A stretch of DNA of 64,000 bases from Ulva prolifera (Eukaryota; Chlorophyta; Ulvophyceae; Ulvales; Ulvaceae). The DNA lies in contig CM041200.1 in assembly GCA_023078555.1 (NCBI GenBank), positions 7,990,807 through 8,054,806 of the forward strand, written 5' to 3'. The translations under genes and the position numbers were made by a program. How positions within the stretch are numbered: position 1 is the first letter of the stretch; each line of letters begins with the position of its first letter. Below are positions 1 through 17,312 of this stretch, piece by piece. The notes below the pieces were generated by a model. The model saw only the letters and a program-made list of their open reading frames with translations, was not told the DNA's origin and made no database searches.

Positions 1-381
1 GTTGAACTGTGCATTGCATGCTCGATTGGCCACCGCGCTGCTTTTTATCCCTGCTTGTCGTTCCCTGGTGGCACATTTTCGTGTCAGACCGCCGCTCACA
101 CTCAGCCACCCAGCTGCTGCTGGAACGCAGAAGTTCCCGTGTGGTCAGAGCTACTGCTGGGGCAGGCGACTGCGCTTCGTGGGCATTGCCCTCTCATCTC
201 AGGGCTGTGCTCCTGTCTGCGAGGCTTGATGCGCTACCATCCAGAAAGTAGACCTGTGTTTTTGGATTTGTTCTATGTGCACGAGCCTGACGGTGCAACT
301 CTGCCGGAGCACAGCAGCTGTCAGGCTGTCAAGGCTGCTCCAGGCCGTTTCTCAATGAAAGCGGTTTTGACATGGGCGGGT

Positions 382-424
382 GTGGCAATCCAGTGGTATA
401 GCGGCCATATCACTGGATTGCCAC
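382..424. repeat. 43-bp hairpin repeat, copy 1
   Basis: This is an inverted repeat with 14-bp perfect arms, GTGGCAATCCAGTG at 382-395 and its complement at 411-424. The 15-nt loop can add a TAT/ATA pair. A second copy lies at 59323-59365, in an intron of an unrelated gene. Here it sits about 100 bp before the acceptor of the last exon of a kinase gene, so it is probably also intronic. It could be a tiny foldback element (MITE-like) or a structured RNA. Confidence 0.85.
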
Positions 425-521
425 AGCGGGCGATTGATTCTGTGACCGTCTCCGTCTCATCATGGGTCCGAGGTCTTGCCTTTGAGATGTGAGCCACTCA
501 GGCGAGGCGTTCGCTGCGCAG

Positions 522-728
522 GTGATTGCGCAACTGAGGGGCGAGCTGCCGCTGCCGTGGGAGCAGGACACGGACGAAGGCAACCGTAACAAGCTGGGCG
601 CGTTCAAGGGGCCGGTGCTGCAGCTGCTGCAGCGCGACCCAGCGCGGCGCGTGTCAATGCGCCGCTTCCACGACGTCTGCTCCCGGCTCTTCGCGAGCCG
701 CACAGCAGAGGCCCAGGAGGGCGCATGA
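522..728 (+). CDS. Receptor-like kinase paralogue, C-terminal exon (gene truncated by the window edge)
   Basis: This is the last exon of a protein kinase gene whose other exons lie left of the window. The acceptor is TGCGCAG ending at 521, and the exon then reads VIAQLRGELPLPWE in phase 0 and stops at TGA 726-728. The exon is homologous to the final exons of the two complete copies (18206-18382 and 34236-34508). All three share the core LPLPWE...GxFKGPVLxLLxRDPxRRxSMRRF, which is kinase subdomain XI with the invariant arginine (RDPARR). The C-terminal tail (about 12 residues, ending EAQEGA) differs from the other copies. This copy is on the plus strand, while the other three are on the minus strand. 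Confidence 0.8.
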   Translation: MIAQLRGELPLPWEQDTDEGNRNKLGAFKGPVLQLLQRDPARRVSMRRFHDVCSRLFASRTAEAQEGA

Positions 729-2000
729 GCCGCTGTGTGGGTGTAATTACAACCACAAGTGTATGTGTGGTCGATTTGTTCCGCATGATCCGCCATGCGA
801 GGCGTTCAGGCATGTCCAATGCTGCCTCTGTGCCGTCACACCCGTGACCGTTCCACGACGTTCAATGTGTGTGACGGCGGTCCTATCTGCAGCAACATCT
901 TCCCGCAAAGCATACGTATGCTTGTGCGGTGATGATGCAGAGGCATGCGCATGCATTGAGCTTGAGCTGAACCATCAGGGCCGGGTTCTGGATGCCCATT
1001 ATGGAGGGCTTTTGCTTCGCCTTAGCCGGGCTTATGAATGCTGTGGCCCCGACACAGCTCGTCGAGGTGTCTCAAGCCGTGGCTGAATCGTTGGCCGATG
1101 TGGCCCTCGTGTTTTCCCAATGACAATGCACTGCTTCTCATCTATATGCCTCATGACCCTGGTGACCCACAGGAGTCTCTGCCGAATGTGGCACGGACTG
1201 CCATGCTGTTGTTTGGTAAGGGCAAGGGCATATTGTGATCAGGGTACCCAATGCATGGCCTCGGAGAGATGACCGATACAGAAGTGTATATACGTGATTA
1301 CAATGCTCAGCAGGTGATCGTGTTGGCCATCTCATATATGCAAGTGATATGTGAAGCGTGGATGTTTGCTGCTGGGCCTGGAACTTTACTGTCTGGGTTC
1401 CTGCTGACATGCTGCGGCGGGTTGTGTGTGCCTTAAAAATCCATTTCCAGCTTGCTTGCAGAGGCAGGTACGCAAAGTGTAGAGATTGCGAGTGCCTTGG
1501 GTGAACATGGTTCACTGTATCACACACACCCTTGGCCCTACCACTCAGGACTGCATGGCCAACACACTGAGAGCAAGGCCAGGTAGCTGGGTTGTGGATG
1601 GTATTGCTTGATCCCAAGTGCCCATTTGTCTTCCCATAGACAGGGTTGCTGAACCACAGTGAGGCCAGATTTTAGCTGACTCACGGAGATTTTAGCTGTG
1701 AGAGAGCGTCACTTGAAATATTTCTGATATTCACTGATATCGCATAAAAAACCAGTTAGCAATGATTTCGTTCTACATATGATTCCTTGAAGCAGTAATG
1801 TTGATGTACATGGCAAGATGTGTTTGGCAGGGACGGTGACCTACCACATCTGACATCTTCTGGGACTGAGACATCTTGGTCAGCCATGAGTTATATATGA
1901 TGTAACACAGGCTAGCTGGGCTCGTGAATGCTGTAGCCGCAACACACCTGGGTTGCGTGCCAGTGGTTGCGTGCGTGTGTGGCGCCCCGATTTGGGTCCT

Positions 2001-2039
2001 GCGGTGCTACCTGCGTCTCTCGCTTTGTCCTTGTAACAC
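2001..2039 (-). repeat. Dispersed repeat R2, copy
   Basis: The reverse complement reads TTACAAGGACAAAGCGAG followed by a purine-rich segment and CAGGTAGCACCGC. This is the core of repeat family R2. Other copies lie at 5175-5213 (minus), 31826-31868, 32252-32390, 32701-32792, 38279-38318, 42857-42975, 47291-47430 and 51705-51815. Confidence 0.75.
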
Positions 2040-2561
2040 CTTGTTGAGGGTGTCTGAAGCCGTGGCTGCATCGTTTTTCACTGTAGCTCTCATGTTTTCT
2101 CAATGATGATATCGCGCATCTGATTCTCCTGGTGGTCCTGGTGACCCACAGGAGTCTTCTGCATATGCAGATAATATGGCACGGGCTGCCATGGAGGTGT
2201 TTCGATACAGCACCAGCCTGTTTGATCAGGCCATCCATACATGGCCACTCTCCCAGCACCGGAACGCTGACTGATAGGCTATTACCGATAGCACATGGAA
2301 AACCCTGGCTCACGAGATCTGGTTATATCCGTCCTCAACAAAATCATGCGAGTAATCTGTGGCACCCTTTGGCCAGGACAAAAGAAATTGGTGCTTGAAG
2401 CGGGACCTTGGACATGACTTTCTGGCTCCCTGCTGTCATGTTACGGTGTTTGTGCCTTGAACGTGCCTTTTTAGTTTGCATGTTGAGGCTGGTGCGCAAG
2501 GTCCAGGCTCAGCAGAGGTTCAGCAGAGCTTGGCGGTGCCTTGGAGAATATGGCTTGCTGT

Positions 2562-2644
2562 TGTAAAGTAAAGTAAATCTGAATTTACTGAGCCGTACCC
2601 TATTGGACATTGATTACTCCGAGTTAAAGGGGCCACATATGCCG
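2562..2644 (-). repeat. Dispersed repeat R3, copy
   Basis: This copy is about 83 bp long and the reverse complement of 14594-14677, with a few substitutions. Shared blocks are the GTAAAGTAAA tract, TGAATTTACTGAGCC, CCTATTGGACATTGA, CTCCGAGTTAA and GGCCACATATGCC. A third copy at 34192-34246 holds the stop codon of a receptor kinase gene. Confidence 0.8.
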
Positions 2645-4071
2645 AGCTGTTGTTTGCCTACTTGCGCCTTCCACCCTGGATTGCATGGCCAATGCGCTGA
2701 GGGCGAGACCAGAGAGCTGTATGGTTGAGCGTCGAGAACAGATGGACGAATGTTTCCCCACAGCGCATTGAAGTGCATCCTGTGGCTCGCGACCGTTTCT
2801 GGGCACATGCATGGGTAGTATGTACAACGGCTGGCCCAGCCAGCGGTGGACAGGCCTGCCTTCGACTTGGGCGGCAAAGGGCTTCCCAGGAGGGAATAAT
2901 GTTGGGAGCCAAATGATTGTGGATCCGAGGTGTGTGCAGAGCAGTTCAGGCATGCAGCGATGCCAGGCCACTTAGTGATGCTTTCACAGAAGATACATTC
3001 AGGGCCACATGTACCATGAAGCATATGACATGCACCTGCAAGATCGATGCTGTCTCTGTACGGTCATTATGGATAGCAGAGGTTAACCGGGATGCCCACG
3101 AGGACGACTTTGATTGGTGGAGCTGCAGAGCTGCCTGAGTCTTGTGACTGGGCCAAATTGCAGGCAGATTCCACCTCGACAGACACTGCCATCCCAAGTG
3201 AACTCAATGTAGCTCTGGCAACCATCGACAGCCTGGCTAGCATTGCACATGCCTCTGCGACCGCTAGAGACGGCAGCTTTGTGCATGCTTATGTGTCAGC
3301 TACCATCATGCTGATTGCTGCAGGTTGCCTGATGTATCCGAACATCTTCATGTTGATATTTATGTTGCTATGCACCTCACTCTGATGTCGTTGAGTGTTG
3401 CCCTGATCGGTCCAATGCCAGACCAACTCCGATTTCGAGTCCGAGGCACACTCGCACATGCGCAACAGTGGCAAAAACCACGTTGCAGTCGCCATGACTG
3501 ATGCATTTTGCAGAGGTTTTCCAGCTGGTCTGATCAACAGCGATCTCGTAAGGCCAGATTGTATGAGCAATTACGCGTACGCATCGGATACGCGCGCATT
3601 CGTAAGGTACGCTTCGATCCGGGAGTCATGATGAAGTTCACGGCCGAGGAAACGAGCTGGAAGACCATGTAGCATGCATTCCCGGGTGTGGAAGCAGATC
3701 GCTTATTTACTGCAGGGAGGTCGACCTCAGCCTTGAGTCGACCTGACACAGAGCTGCCACATCGCGGACCTGACCAGTGCATCAGAGATTCGCAGGTGCG
3801 AGCATTCCCACTCCGGTACTGTACACGTGTATAGAGTGCAAATTGATCTATCTGCTGGTTAGCTAGCATACGCAGGAGCAGTACTGTCGAAGTTCACCCA
3901 GATCAAGGTGAAACTCTGCAGGTGAATTTGAAGCGATCAAGGGTGCATCGTGTACACCCCATTCTTGCGAAAAGAGGACTGACACTTCATTCCGGCTTCC
4001 TGCTCAGCTCGCTTCAGCTCCACCCACTCTCGGCGAAGATGTGTACAGACGCACCCAGCGCCACCACACGC

Positions 4072-5983
4072 ATGCATGCGGGCGTTCGCTCCGTGCTAAC
4101 GTTCCCAGCCCTGCTGTCAATCCTGACGACGTTTTCCTCCGAAGTCATGGGCGCGCGGGTGCCAGGTACGTGCACCGGCGGGGCTCGGTCTCATCTGCGA
4201 CGTGTGTTTGACGCTGGTCGAGAAGTGCGGTTGCATATGCATGCATGCATGCTGAAGCTAGCTATGGTGTTGCTGCGTGCAGCAAGCAACTGCCGCGCGC
4301 ATGCGTGCCAGCTGCAGTGGGTACAGTTGCAACCACAAAGCTTTACTCATGGCTGCCCAGCTACAGCTCTGATGTATCGCGATATCGATCGCACCAACTG
4401 CACCGCTCAACCGTTGCAATCGCAACATCGATCGATATTGATATCGATATCCGCAGACATCATGGAAACCGGGCTGCACCACGCCACCAGGGCATGCTAT
4501 TACGTATGCAAAGCGGACACAGAACGTGCGGTTGACAACAGACACTCCCATAGTCTGCAGCCTGCAGACTATGGGAGTGTGCGGTGACAAACTCTGATCA
4601 TTGCGTGAGAATTCTTCGAACTTCTTTGAACTTGAAGGCACGAGCGCTGACCTCGAGCGGCACTCCGAACTGCAGACGGAATGGATATGTCAGGCGCCCA
4701 GGGGCTACAGGGGTGAACTGCCCATCGGGCCAGTGTCGCGCTGGGCATTGCGATGAGTGGAGTCCACCTGCCGACATGCATATGCTGCGCCTATGAGGAC
4801 CCTGCAAGTCCCCTTCCCCAAAGAACGCAAATCAGCTGTGTCACAAATCGTAGGCAAAGCCAGACAGGCGGGCAGCACAGCAGGCACAGCTGCATGCCTA
4901 GGTAGGTCCAGGCAGACGTGAGTCCGACTGTGAGTCACACTAAAGCTTGTGCCAGAAGAGACGCACAATGAATATCCTTTCAACACAAATGCATATCCCC
5001 CCCCCGCACTGCCCCGCGGGCCGGGGCCGGGGGCCCGTCCCGACCTATACACATGGATATCCATGTGTACAGGTCGATGGATGCACAAACACTCGAGCGC
5101 TGTGCGGTGAGTGCCGGAGACGTGTTTCACGCGTGCCAGAGTCCAGAGGCCTTGCGGCGCGCGTGCCTTCCCCCGGCAGCACTACCGGCCTCTCCGGCTT
5201 TGTCCTTGTAACCACACCCCCACACTCACTCACGTGTGCACAGCGATGACTGCACCTCAGCCACATCTCAGCCCCACCTGCAGCCGCAACCATGTAGATA
5301 TCTCAGCTGCCAGAGTACACACACATTCGTGTGCGGTTGCAGTCCCGGGGCCAGTGGACGACTGCTGCCCCAAGGGCCAATTCTGCTGCGGCACCGGCTG
5401 CCTCGCCGACGAGCTCGCGCCGCTTGTGCTGTGCGCTGCGGACGTGCGCGGCTGCTGCGGCATCGAGCCGGAGGCTTGCTGCACCCCAGACGCCCCCATC
5501 TGCTGCGGATCAAACTGCATCAGCGAGAAGGAGGCCCAGTTCACGGACTGCCTTGAGGAGAGCAGCTGCTGTGACCCCCCACCCGCACCGCCCGTGGACG
5601 ACTGCTGCCCCAAGGGCAAGCGCTGCTGCATCGACAAGTGCATCGACGACGGCGAGCCGATTCTGTGCGGGCCGCTGATGCCCGGGGGGTGCTGCGAAGA
5701 CCCCCCGCCGCCGCCGCCGCTCGACTGCTGCCCCAAGGGCAAGCGCTGCTGCTTCGATAAGTGCATTGACGACAGCGAGCCGATTCTGTGCGGGCCGCTG
5801 ATTCCGGGGGGATGCTGCGAAGACCCCCCGCCGCCGCCGCCGCCGAGGGACCAGTGCTGCGGCGAGTTCCAGTGCTGCCCAGGGTTCACGTGCTGCGGCG
5901 GCTGCGTGCCTGAGAAGGAGCTGCGGAAGGATGTTCAGTGTATCGCGATCGCGTGCTGCACAGATTTTGCTCTGGAGAGTTAG
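4072..5983 (+). CDS. Secreted cysteine-rich protein with five 8-Cys-type modules (two exons)
   Basis: The exons are 4072-4165 and 5343-5983, with donor CCAG|GTACGT and acceptor GTTGCAG. The phase-1 junction joins GTG CCA G to TC CCG and keeps one frame of 244 codons (255 if ATG 4039 is used). I chose ATG 4072 because a signal peptide then starts at the N-terminus: MHAGVRS, a hydrophobic core, and a likely cut near VMG/A. The mature protein has 42 cysteines in five modules. The two central ones fit CC-x5-CC-x3-C-x8-C-x7-CC exactly, the first two are looser and the last has two extra Cys. Three of the linkers are proline runs. Such disulfide-dense modules suggest an extracellular or wall protein, and the doubled Cys recall granulins, but I do not recognise the family. 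The 1.2-kb intron holds a palindrome and an R2 copy. Confidence 0.7.
4542..4580. repeat. Near-perfect palindrome, 19-bp arms
   Basis: Arms 4542-4560 and 4562-4580 are exact reverse complements separated by one C. The centre is CTGCAG C CTGCAG. It lies in the intron of the Cys-rich gene and is flanked by two similar GTGCGGTTGACAA / GTGCGGTGACAA direct repeats. It could form a cruciform in DNA or a hairpin in the pre-mRNA. Confidence 0.9.
5175..5213 (-). repeat. Dispersed repeat R2, copy in an intron
   Basis: The reverse complement has TTACAAGGACAAAGCCGGAG and then GGTAGTGCTGCC, matching the R2 core with substitutions. It lies about 130 bp before the acceptor of the Cys-rich gene. Confidence 0.6.
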
Positions 5984-7519
5984 GGTCCTAGGTGATTAAG
6001 CTGTGGGCCATGCACGTATGCTAGGCTTGCTTTTTTTCTCGGTGCTAGGCAGCCTTATACTCATTTGATGTAGGCGTATCTAGGCCAAGGAGACATCTGT
6101 GGTCCACAGCTGTGTGGGGGGCGGGGGGGGGGGGGGGGACGAAGACCTGGCAGAGGTCATTATGTACGCCAGCGCCGGCTGTGTTCACGATGTCCTGGCG
6201 GCGCCAGGTGCTCGTGACCGCACAGCGGCCTGCATTATGCTTTAGCTTGCTGAAACATAGGTTCAGTATGCACACTCAAAGCTAGAATTGTGATAGCTCT
6301 TTTGGGGCTTGCACGTGCAGCTGTGTCGACTACGTGACTCACGTGATGTGAGTGTGTGATGGCACAGCATGTGCAGACTCTGCAGAGCTGAGTGCCCACT
6401 GCGCCCGCTGAAATTGTAAATGCTACACCCAGGTCTCAGGATCGAGGCAAGGCCGGTACCCAGAGGCACCACTTTGAGCAAAAGGCTTGAACACCCACAT
6501 CGAGATGCACGGGTACACGTGCCGTGAGAGAGAAAACCACGCACGCCCCAGGCGTACGCTGCGCTCAGGCGCTGCCTCCCTTACGCTCCTCGTTTCCCCC
6601 CACCATGTTCGGCCAAACTGCTGAATGTCTGTCTTACGCTCCTGCAGATGGTGACAGCGATATCTCCGGTGGGATAGTCGCCACACGTGTGCCACAAGCA
6701 TTTCACCGTAGACGATTCATCATAGACCAATATCTGCAAGGACCTCATGCTGGTCATGACCTCTGCATCTGCCAGTGCTCTTTGCAGCTGCAACCCCACC
6801 GCAACATCTGCGATCTGCTTGCATGTGCAGGCCAGCTACAGCGCCGTTGTCATTACAACGAGCAAGCCTCGCAGGCGTGTCTCCATGCTTGTGCGGCCAC
6901 ACAGTATCATGTCCACTGTCACCTTGTGATCAAACTCAACTCATATTGGAAATTCTGTCTGGAAATGTATGCCTGCCTCTACCATGCATATGGTGGGCCA
7001 TCTCAGCTGAGATTGCATGCTGCCATAAACTCCAGCTGGAACTCCTACCCTGACCCTGTGCCTGTCATGTAAGACTTGTAAGACTTGCTTGGATCATGTA
7101 AGACTTGCTTGGTTTGAAACCCCGACCCTTTGCCTTTTGCCTATCACAACACCTGATCTGTAATGCATGTTTCAAACCCCGACTCCTTTGTGGTTTCCAT
7201 CGTCCTACTGTGAGTCACAGCCATGCTCCTCTGAGCCCTCCATGACAACGGTCCTGACATCTATGATGATGCTCCCATGGTACCATCATAATCATAGATG
7301 GTGTGCCAGGCAGGCACACCACACCACCACCTGCCAGCAGCGGATCTCACAAACGGCCATGATCCCATAAACCACCCTTTGAACTGAACTGGAACTGAAC
7401 TGTGCGAACTGCGCAGCTCTCCCGGATCCCATCTGTTCTTGGTTACTCCTCCACGCACTCAGAGCCCATGTCCCCCATCCTCTATACACCCAGCGCTGCC
7501 GTGGTCGAATCGCTGATGG
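5984..7519. other. Gap between convergent genes; no kinase exons
   Basis: This stretch separates the 3' ends of the plus-strand Cys-rich gene and the minus-strand receptor copy. In the two complete paralogues the next 3-4 kb downstream of the juxtamembrane exon carry four kinase exons. On the minus strand here I find none of the diagnostic blocks (LDSFMPSDKFLG, QAVVQFARDE, HRDLKP, DFGSAARAG, LPLPWEGE). There is a G16 tract at 6123-6138. Confidence 0.6.
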
Positions 7520-13152
<5,633 letters not shown>

Positions 13153-14593
13153 GCTGGCAAGCTGGAGCGAGCCAGACCCCAGCCACCCCTATTGACCGTG
13201 ACTTCGGGACCCTGGTGCACCCTGACAAATCCTAACGGCACCCCCGGCTCTGCACAGCCACGGCGTCCGCGGCCTGCTTGACCTGGAGTGCTCAGGAACA
13301 CTGAATGGGCTATGGGCGTGGTCAGCGGGCCAGCGTCACGGGACCTGTGCTCATCTCTGATGCCGTAGCGATATGCCGTATAGGGTGGGACCAGGAGGAC
13401 TGGGTGTCGGTCCGCCCGGGGTACACCTGCACACTATAAACATGCATCACACGATATAACATGTCCTTGCTAGAGATTGAGCACGAAGGAGATGCAAACC
13501 CCAGTGTCTGTGCGGGGGTGATGGGTAGTCCCCTCACGGCCACTGGACCGCATGCATGCAAAACGGCAGTACGATGGCCCGCACGCATGTGTTCTGCGAC
13601 CACGTTGCGCAGACGCCGGCGGCTGTGCAACGTGCAGCGGCCTGCCAGGTGTGGTGCCGGCAGCAGCGCTGGCATCGCCGACGATGGCCGAGCACGCAGC
13701 GCGCAGCACGCAGCACATGCATGGCAACGCTGCGATGCCCAGGCCCAGGCCCGGGGACAGCAGCATGACTGACACACCCAGGTAATCAGTTGCCTTTGTG
13801 GAGCGGGAGGGGAAGAGAGAGGGTTGCGGAGGGGTCTAAGCAACCGGGGGACACAACACAGCACAGCACAGCAGCGAATTGAGACTCCGATTGACGCGAG
13901 CTGTAACTGCATGCATGTTCACACAGAGTCAACACATGCACTGGCAGATGCATCGCAATTGGCAGCCTGCAGATTGCTTCTGTTTGCATTCGTGCGGTCG
14001 CCCTCTGTCAGTCAGCGCCTCGAGCCAACAGGAACAGCAGCGGCCGCTGCCTTGGGGCACCGAGGTGTCGTGCATGACACAGCAGATCTAGGTGTGGCCA
14101 CAGGTACACACTGCCACCAGTCCCGCCTCCAGCAAAACCTCTGATGCGCGCATCTCCTACTCATAGATGCGTCCAACTTGGAAGGCCCAAGCAGAGGACG
14201 CGCCCAGCTGCACACACACGACATGACCTCGGTCCCGGCCGCACACTCCTAGCCACATGTGTGCAGCCCTGCAGGCCCGGGGGGTTGCCGACGGCAACTT
14301 GCCGTGCGCTGTACACATTCTTGCTGCATGCATGGTCTCATACGTCGTATATGGCTGTGTTGCAGAAGTGAAATGGCATGCCAAGTTGGCCGCATGCACA
14401 GCTAACGCTCGAGCTCTAGAGTCTGCAGACTCATGAGACGCCGGGGCGCTGGAGCCAGCTAGCACGCTTGCACGCAGCCACCCGCACATCTTAATCTTGC
14501 GAACCCCACGATCACAGCGAGCTCGAGCGTTAGCTACGCATGGATCCAGTGCTAGCGTGAGCAGGTGCACCGCATCAGTGATGCGCACCACGT

Positions 14594-14677
14594 CGGCATA
14601 TGTGGTCCCGTTAATTCGGAGTTGTCAATGTCCAATAGGATACGGCTCAGTAAATTCAGATTTGCTTTACTTTACGT
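14594..14677 (+). repeat. Dispersed repeat R3, copy
   Basis: It runs from GGCATATGTGGTCCCGTTAA through GTTGTCAATGTCCAATAGGA to AGTAAATTCAGATTTGCTTT. It matches the reverse complement of 2562-2644 and, over its right 55 bp, 34192-34246. Confidence 0.85.
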
Positions 14678-14979
14678 GGCGTACGTGGCGTACGTGGCGC
14701 ACGCAACGGGCCCCACCGCTAGCTCCAGTACTGTACATCCCGTGGCCATGGGCACCGCATTACATATTGTTCGACGTCGACGTCGTATTGTCCGTGACAC
14801 ATAGTGTTCGACTTCGTTTACATAGCCCCGTCCGCCGTGTCGAACGGCAAAGTTACAGTCGGCACGAGCGTTGCAATTGCGTTGCGTTCTTAAGCTTGTG
14901 CGAGGCCTGCGGCGTTGCAGGTATACCTGCCCCGCCGACTTCTTTACAGCACAGTGCCTGTCGTCATGATCAGGTATTG

Positions 14980-15044
14980 TACAAAAGAGTGAACGGGAGA
15001 AGACAAACACAAATATCGAATCTCATCCGAATCAACATCAACAC
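14980..15044 (+). repeat. Dispersed repeat R1, copy
   Basis: This 65-bp unit starts TACAAAAGAGTGAACGGGAG, continues with AAGACAAACAC, and ends TCTCATCCGAATCAACATCA. R1 has at least six recognisable copies in the window. Confidence 0.85.
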
Positions 15045-15373
15045 ATATGTGTGTGTATATACACACACCATCACAATACAGCCGCACCCACACCTCAATC
15101 CGCGTCTTCCTCATATGCATGATCGGGTGGTATTCATGGCTGAGCAGCGAGCTCTAACGCCGTCTGAGCACTCGAAATCGTGGCAATCGCAATTGATTAA
15201 TCGACCGAGTCGCCAACAGAAGCACGACCGAGATGCACAACACGCACGTTTATAGCAGCTGCGTCAAGCTGTGGAAACAGCTATCGTGTCGAACTCGCGG
15301 TCTCCAGCTCTCGAGATATGCCACTGCATCCACCATCGCGATATATACTTCGCGCCGTGCAAGTCTATGGAAT

Positions 15374-15438
15374 TACAAAAGAGTGAACGGGAGAAAACAA
15401 ACACTGAAACCGAATCTCATCCGAATCAACAGCAACAC
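15374..15438 (+). repeat. Dispersed repeat R1, copy (left arm of an inverted pair)
   Basis: It is about 85% identical to 14980-15044. It faces the reversed copy at 15611-15677, so this locus can form a 65-bp stem with a loop of about 170 nt. Confidence 0.85.
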
Positions 15439-15610
15439 ACACTCACACACACACGAACACCACAACCGTGAAAATCTATAGACTAGCTAGTGGCATATCG
15501 CTAGCGGTCACACCGTAGACTGTCGCAAAAGCAGTGCGTGTTTGTGCTGTGCGTGAGTGACCGACAGAATTGTATCGGTGCGGTGCACTTGCCGGTCACC
15601 TTGCAGAGGT

Positions 15611-15677
15611 GTGTTTTGATGTTGATGCGGATGAGAATCGGTTTCAGTGTTTGTTTTCTCCCGTTCACTCTTTTGTA
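15611..15677 (-). repeat. Dispersed repeat R1, copy (right arm of an inverted pair)
   Basis: The reverse complement reads TACAAAAGAGTGAACGGGAG, then AAAACAAACACTGAAACCGA, then TTCTCATCCGCATCAACATC. It is in the opposite orientation to 15374-15438. Confidence 0.85.
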
Positions 15678-17190
15678 ATATCTCCCTGCAGAGGTGGCCG
15701 GCACTGGAGAGCGGCCGAGATCGCACCGAAGCCACGCTCGCGACGTTTGCAACGCACGGCAATTGCACGTCCCTGGCCAGCGGCACCCCTTCCCCGCGCT
15801 ATACCTCACGTTCAAACTTCTTCCTGGTACGATTCTTCAGCTTGGGCGTATCTGTAGCCGATGTGGAAGCATTCCTGGTCGTGGAGGGCCGACCAGTGCC
15901 CAAGCAGATCTAGAGCTCCAATTTACACAGGTGCCCGGGTCGTGAACTCAAGGGGGCCGCAAATTCGCGCCACCGACACTTGCCATACGCCGAGTTCTCG
16001 ATGCAACACAATCTTGGTGTCAGCTTCTGTTGGCACCACCAGCGTGGCGCATCCGTAAACTATTGAGCCAGCGCTGAAACCTATCGGTCTCGTCTGCGGA
16101 GAAGATATATGCCCGCCAGCGCTATTAGACCGGGATTTCCATCGCAGAACTATCACAAAAAGAATGAACGGGTCTACACACATACAAACAGAACCCACTT
16201 CCTCCCGAAACGGGTCACTTGATGATTCTATATATGCGTGGCTTCCGCACAGGAGATGGCCGTCAACTCGTATCGGAAGCGGGACGCACGCCACGTATGT
16301 ATCATTTTTCTTGTTAGATTTCTATGATCAGAGTTCTGTATTTATGGATGTATGCATGAAGATATAGCCATGCGCATGTTTGTGCGTGGCGCACAAGCAA
16401 TGCTTGCCCTTCGCCACCGAGCGCTGTACGCTGCTGGCAGTAGCACCTTCTGCCGTTACAGTGCCGCTTCTAATCCCTGACCTCGGCAGCGGCAGTCGGA
16501 ATGCGTTTCGGGCGATAGCGGGCTCGTGCATGCATGCGCAATCGGGCTGAGCTCGGAGCCTAAGGACCGCATGCGGCCGTGTGCGCCGGTTGGGATCATT
16601 TACAATGCGCCGGTTGGGATGGGTTCGACCGTAACAGAAGCGCGCAGCTGCAGATGACGTGGCGGGTCGAGAGCAGGCTTGACTGCACGCATCACCCCGT
16701 AATGCGACCGCCTGTGTTTTCGTGAGCATCATGGTGGCTGCATGCATGTGTGATTGCATGCGGGCAACACTCACAACATGCCAACTCAAAAATTGTAATT
16801 CATGCTAAATGTGCCAGTCCAAATCTCATCTCAAGATGGACCCAGGCAACACATGCAGGCACCAGCCTCTCCATATATGTAACATATTCATAGATTCTGG
16901 TAACAGCCGAACATGCTTGTCAAAATCCTAATCAAGATAACAAATGCCATGTTGATCTTATCCACAAGCGTCTGTCCACATTGTCTGAATCAGTGTGATC
17001 ATCGCGCTCTAGATCTGGAGGGGCTCGTCTCCTGGCCTAGCTGTAAGCTACTGCAAGCATTCGAATCCCAGGTACAGGCAAAACACTGCAATTGGTGACT
17101 GATATCGCCAGGGACCACATCTGATCATTTTTATACATTTACATGAACACATATGGGGTGACATATGGGGTGCCGCTAAGCGGCGGCTGT

Positions 17191-17312
17191 GCTTTAAAGC
17201 AAGTCAAATTTGACTTGAAGTTCTTGGTGGCGGGAGTCTGGAGGACTCCGGGGCCTGGCAAAGGCATGCAACCTCACCGGAACACAACCGTGCACGGTTG
17301 TGTTCCGGTGAG
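17191..17312. repeat. Group of palindromes, including a perfect 40-bp one
   Basis: Four inverted repeats follow one another: GCTTTAAAGC (17191-17200), CAAGTCAAATTTGACTTG (17200-17217), GGAGTC/GACTCC arms (17234-17250), and a perfect 40-bp palindrome at 17273-17312 centred on ACCGTGCACGGT. The last has 20-bp arms and no mismatch or spacer. Confidence 0.9.

Larger units (their letters stand above)
729..4071. other. Intergenic, no gene recognised
   Basis: No reading frame here shows a domain, a paralogue or convincing codon structure. The stretch contains one R2 copy (2001-2039) and one R3 copy (2562-2644), and otherwise looks like unique sequence. Confidence 0.5.

Noticed and set aside
5257-5889. 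Minus-strand glycine- and serine-rich frame of 210 codons
   Set aside because: It is the antisense shadow of the Cys-rich modules (poly-Pro linkers read as poly-Gly).
14980-15677. Shared peptide KRVNGRKQT in several frames
   Set aside because: It comes from DNA repeat R1, and the reading frame and ends are not conserved among copies.
17040-17070. TTCGAATCCC resembling a tRNA T-loop
   Set aside because: The flanking bases do not form a T-arm stem, and no acceptor, D or anticodon arms can be drawn.
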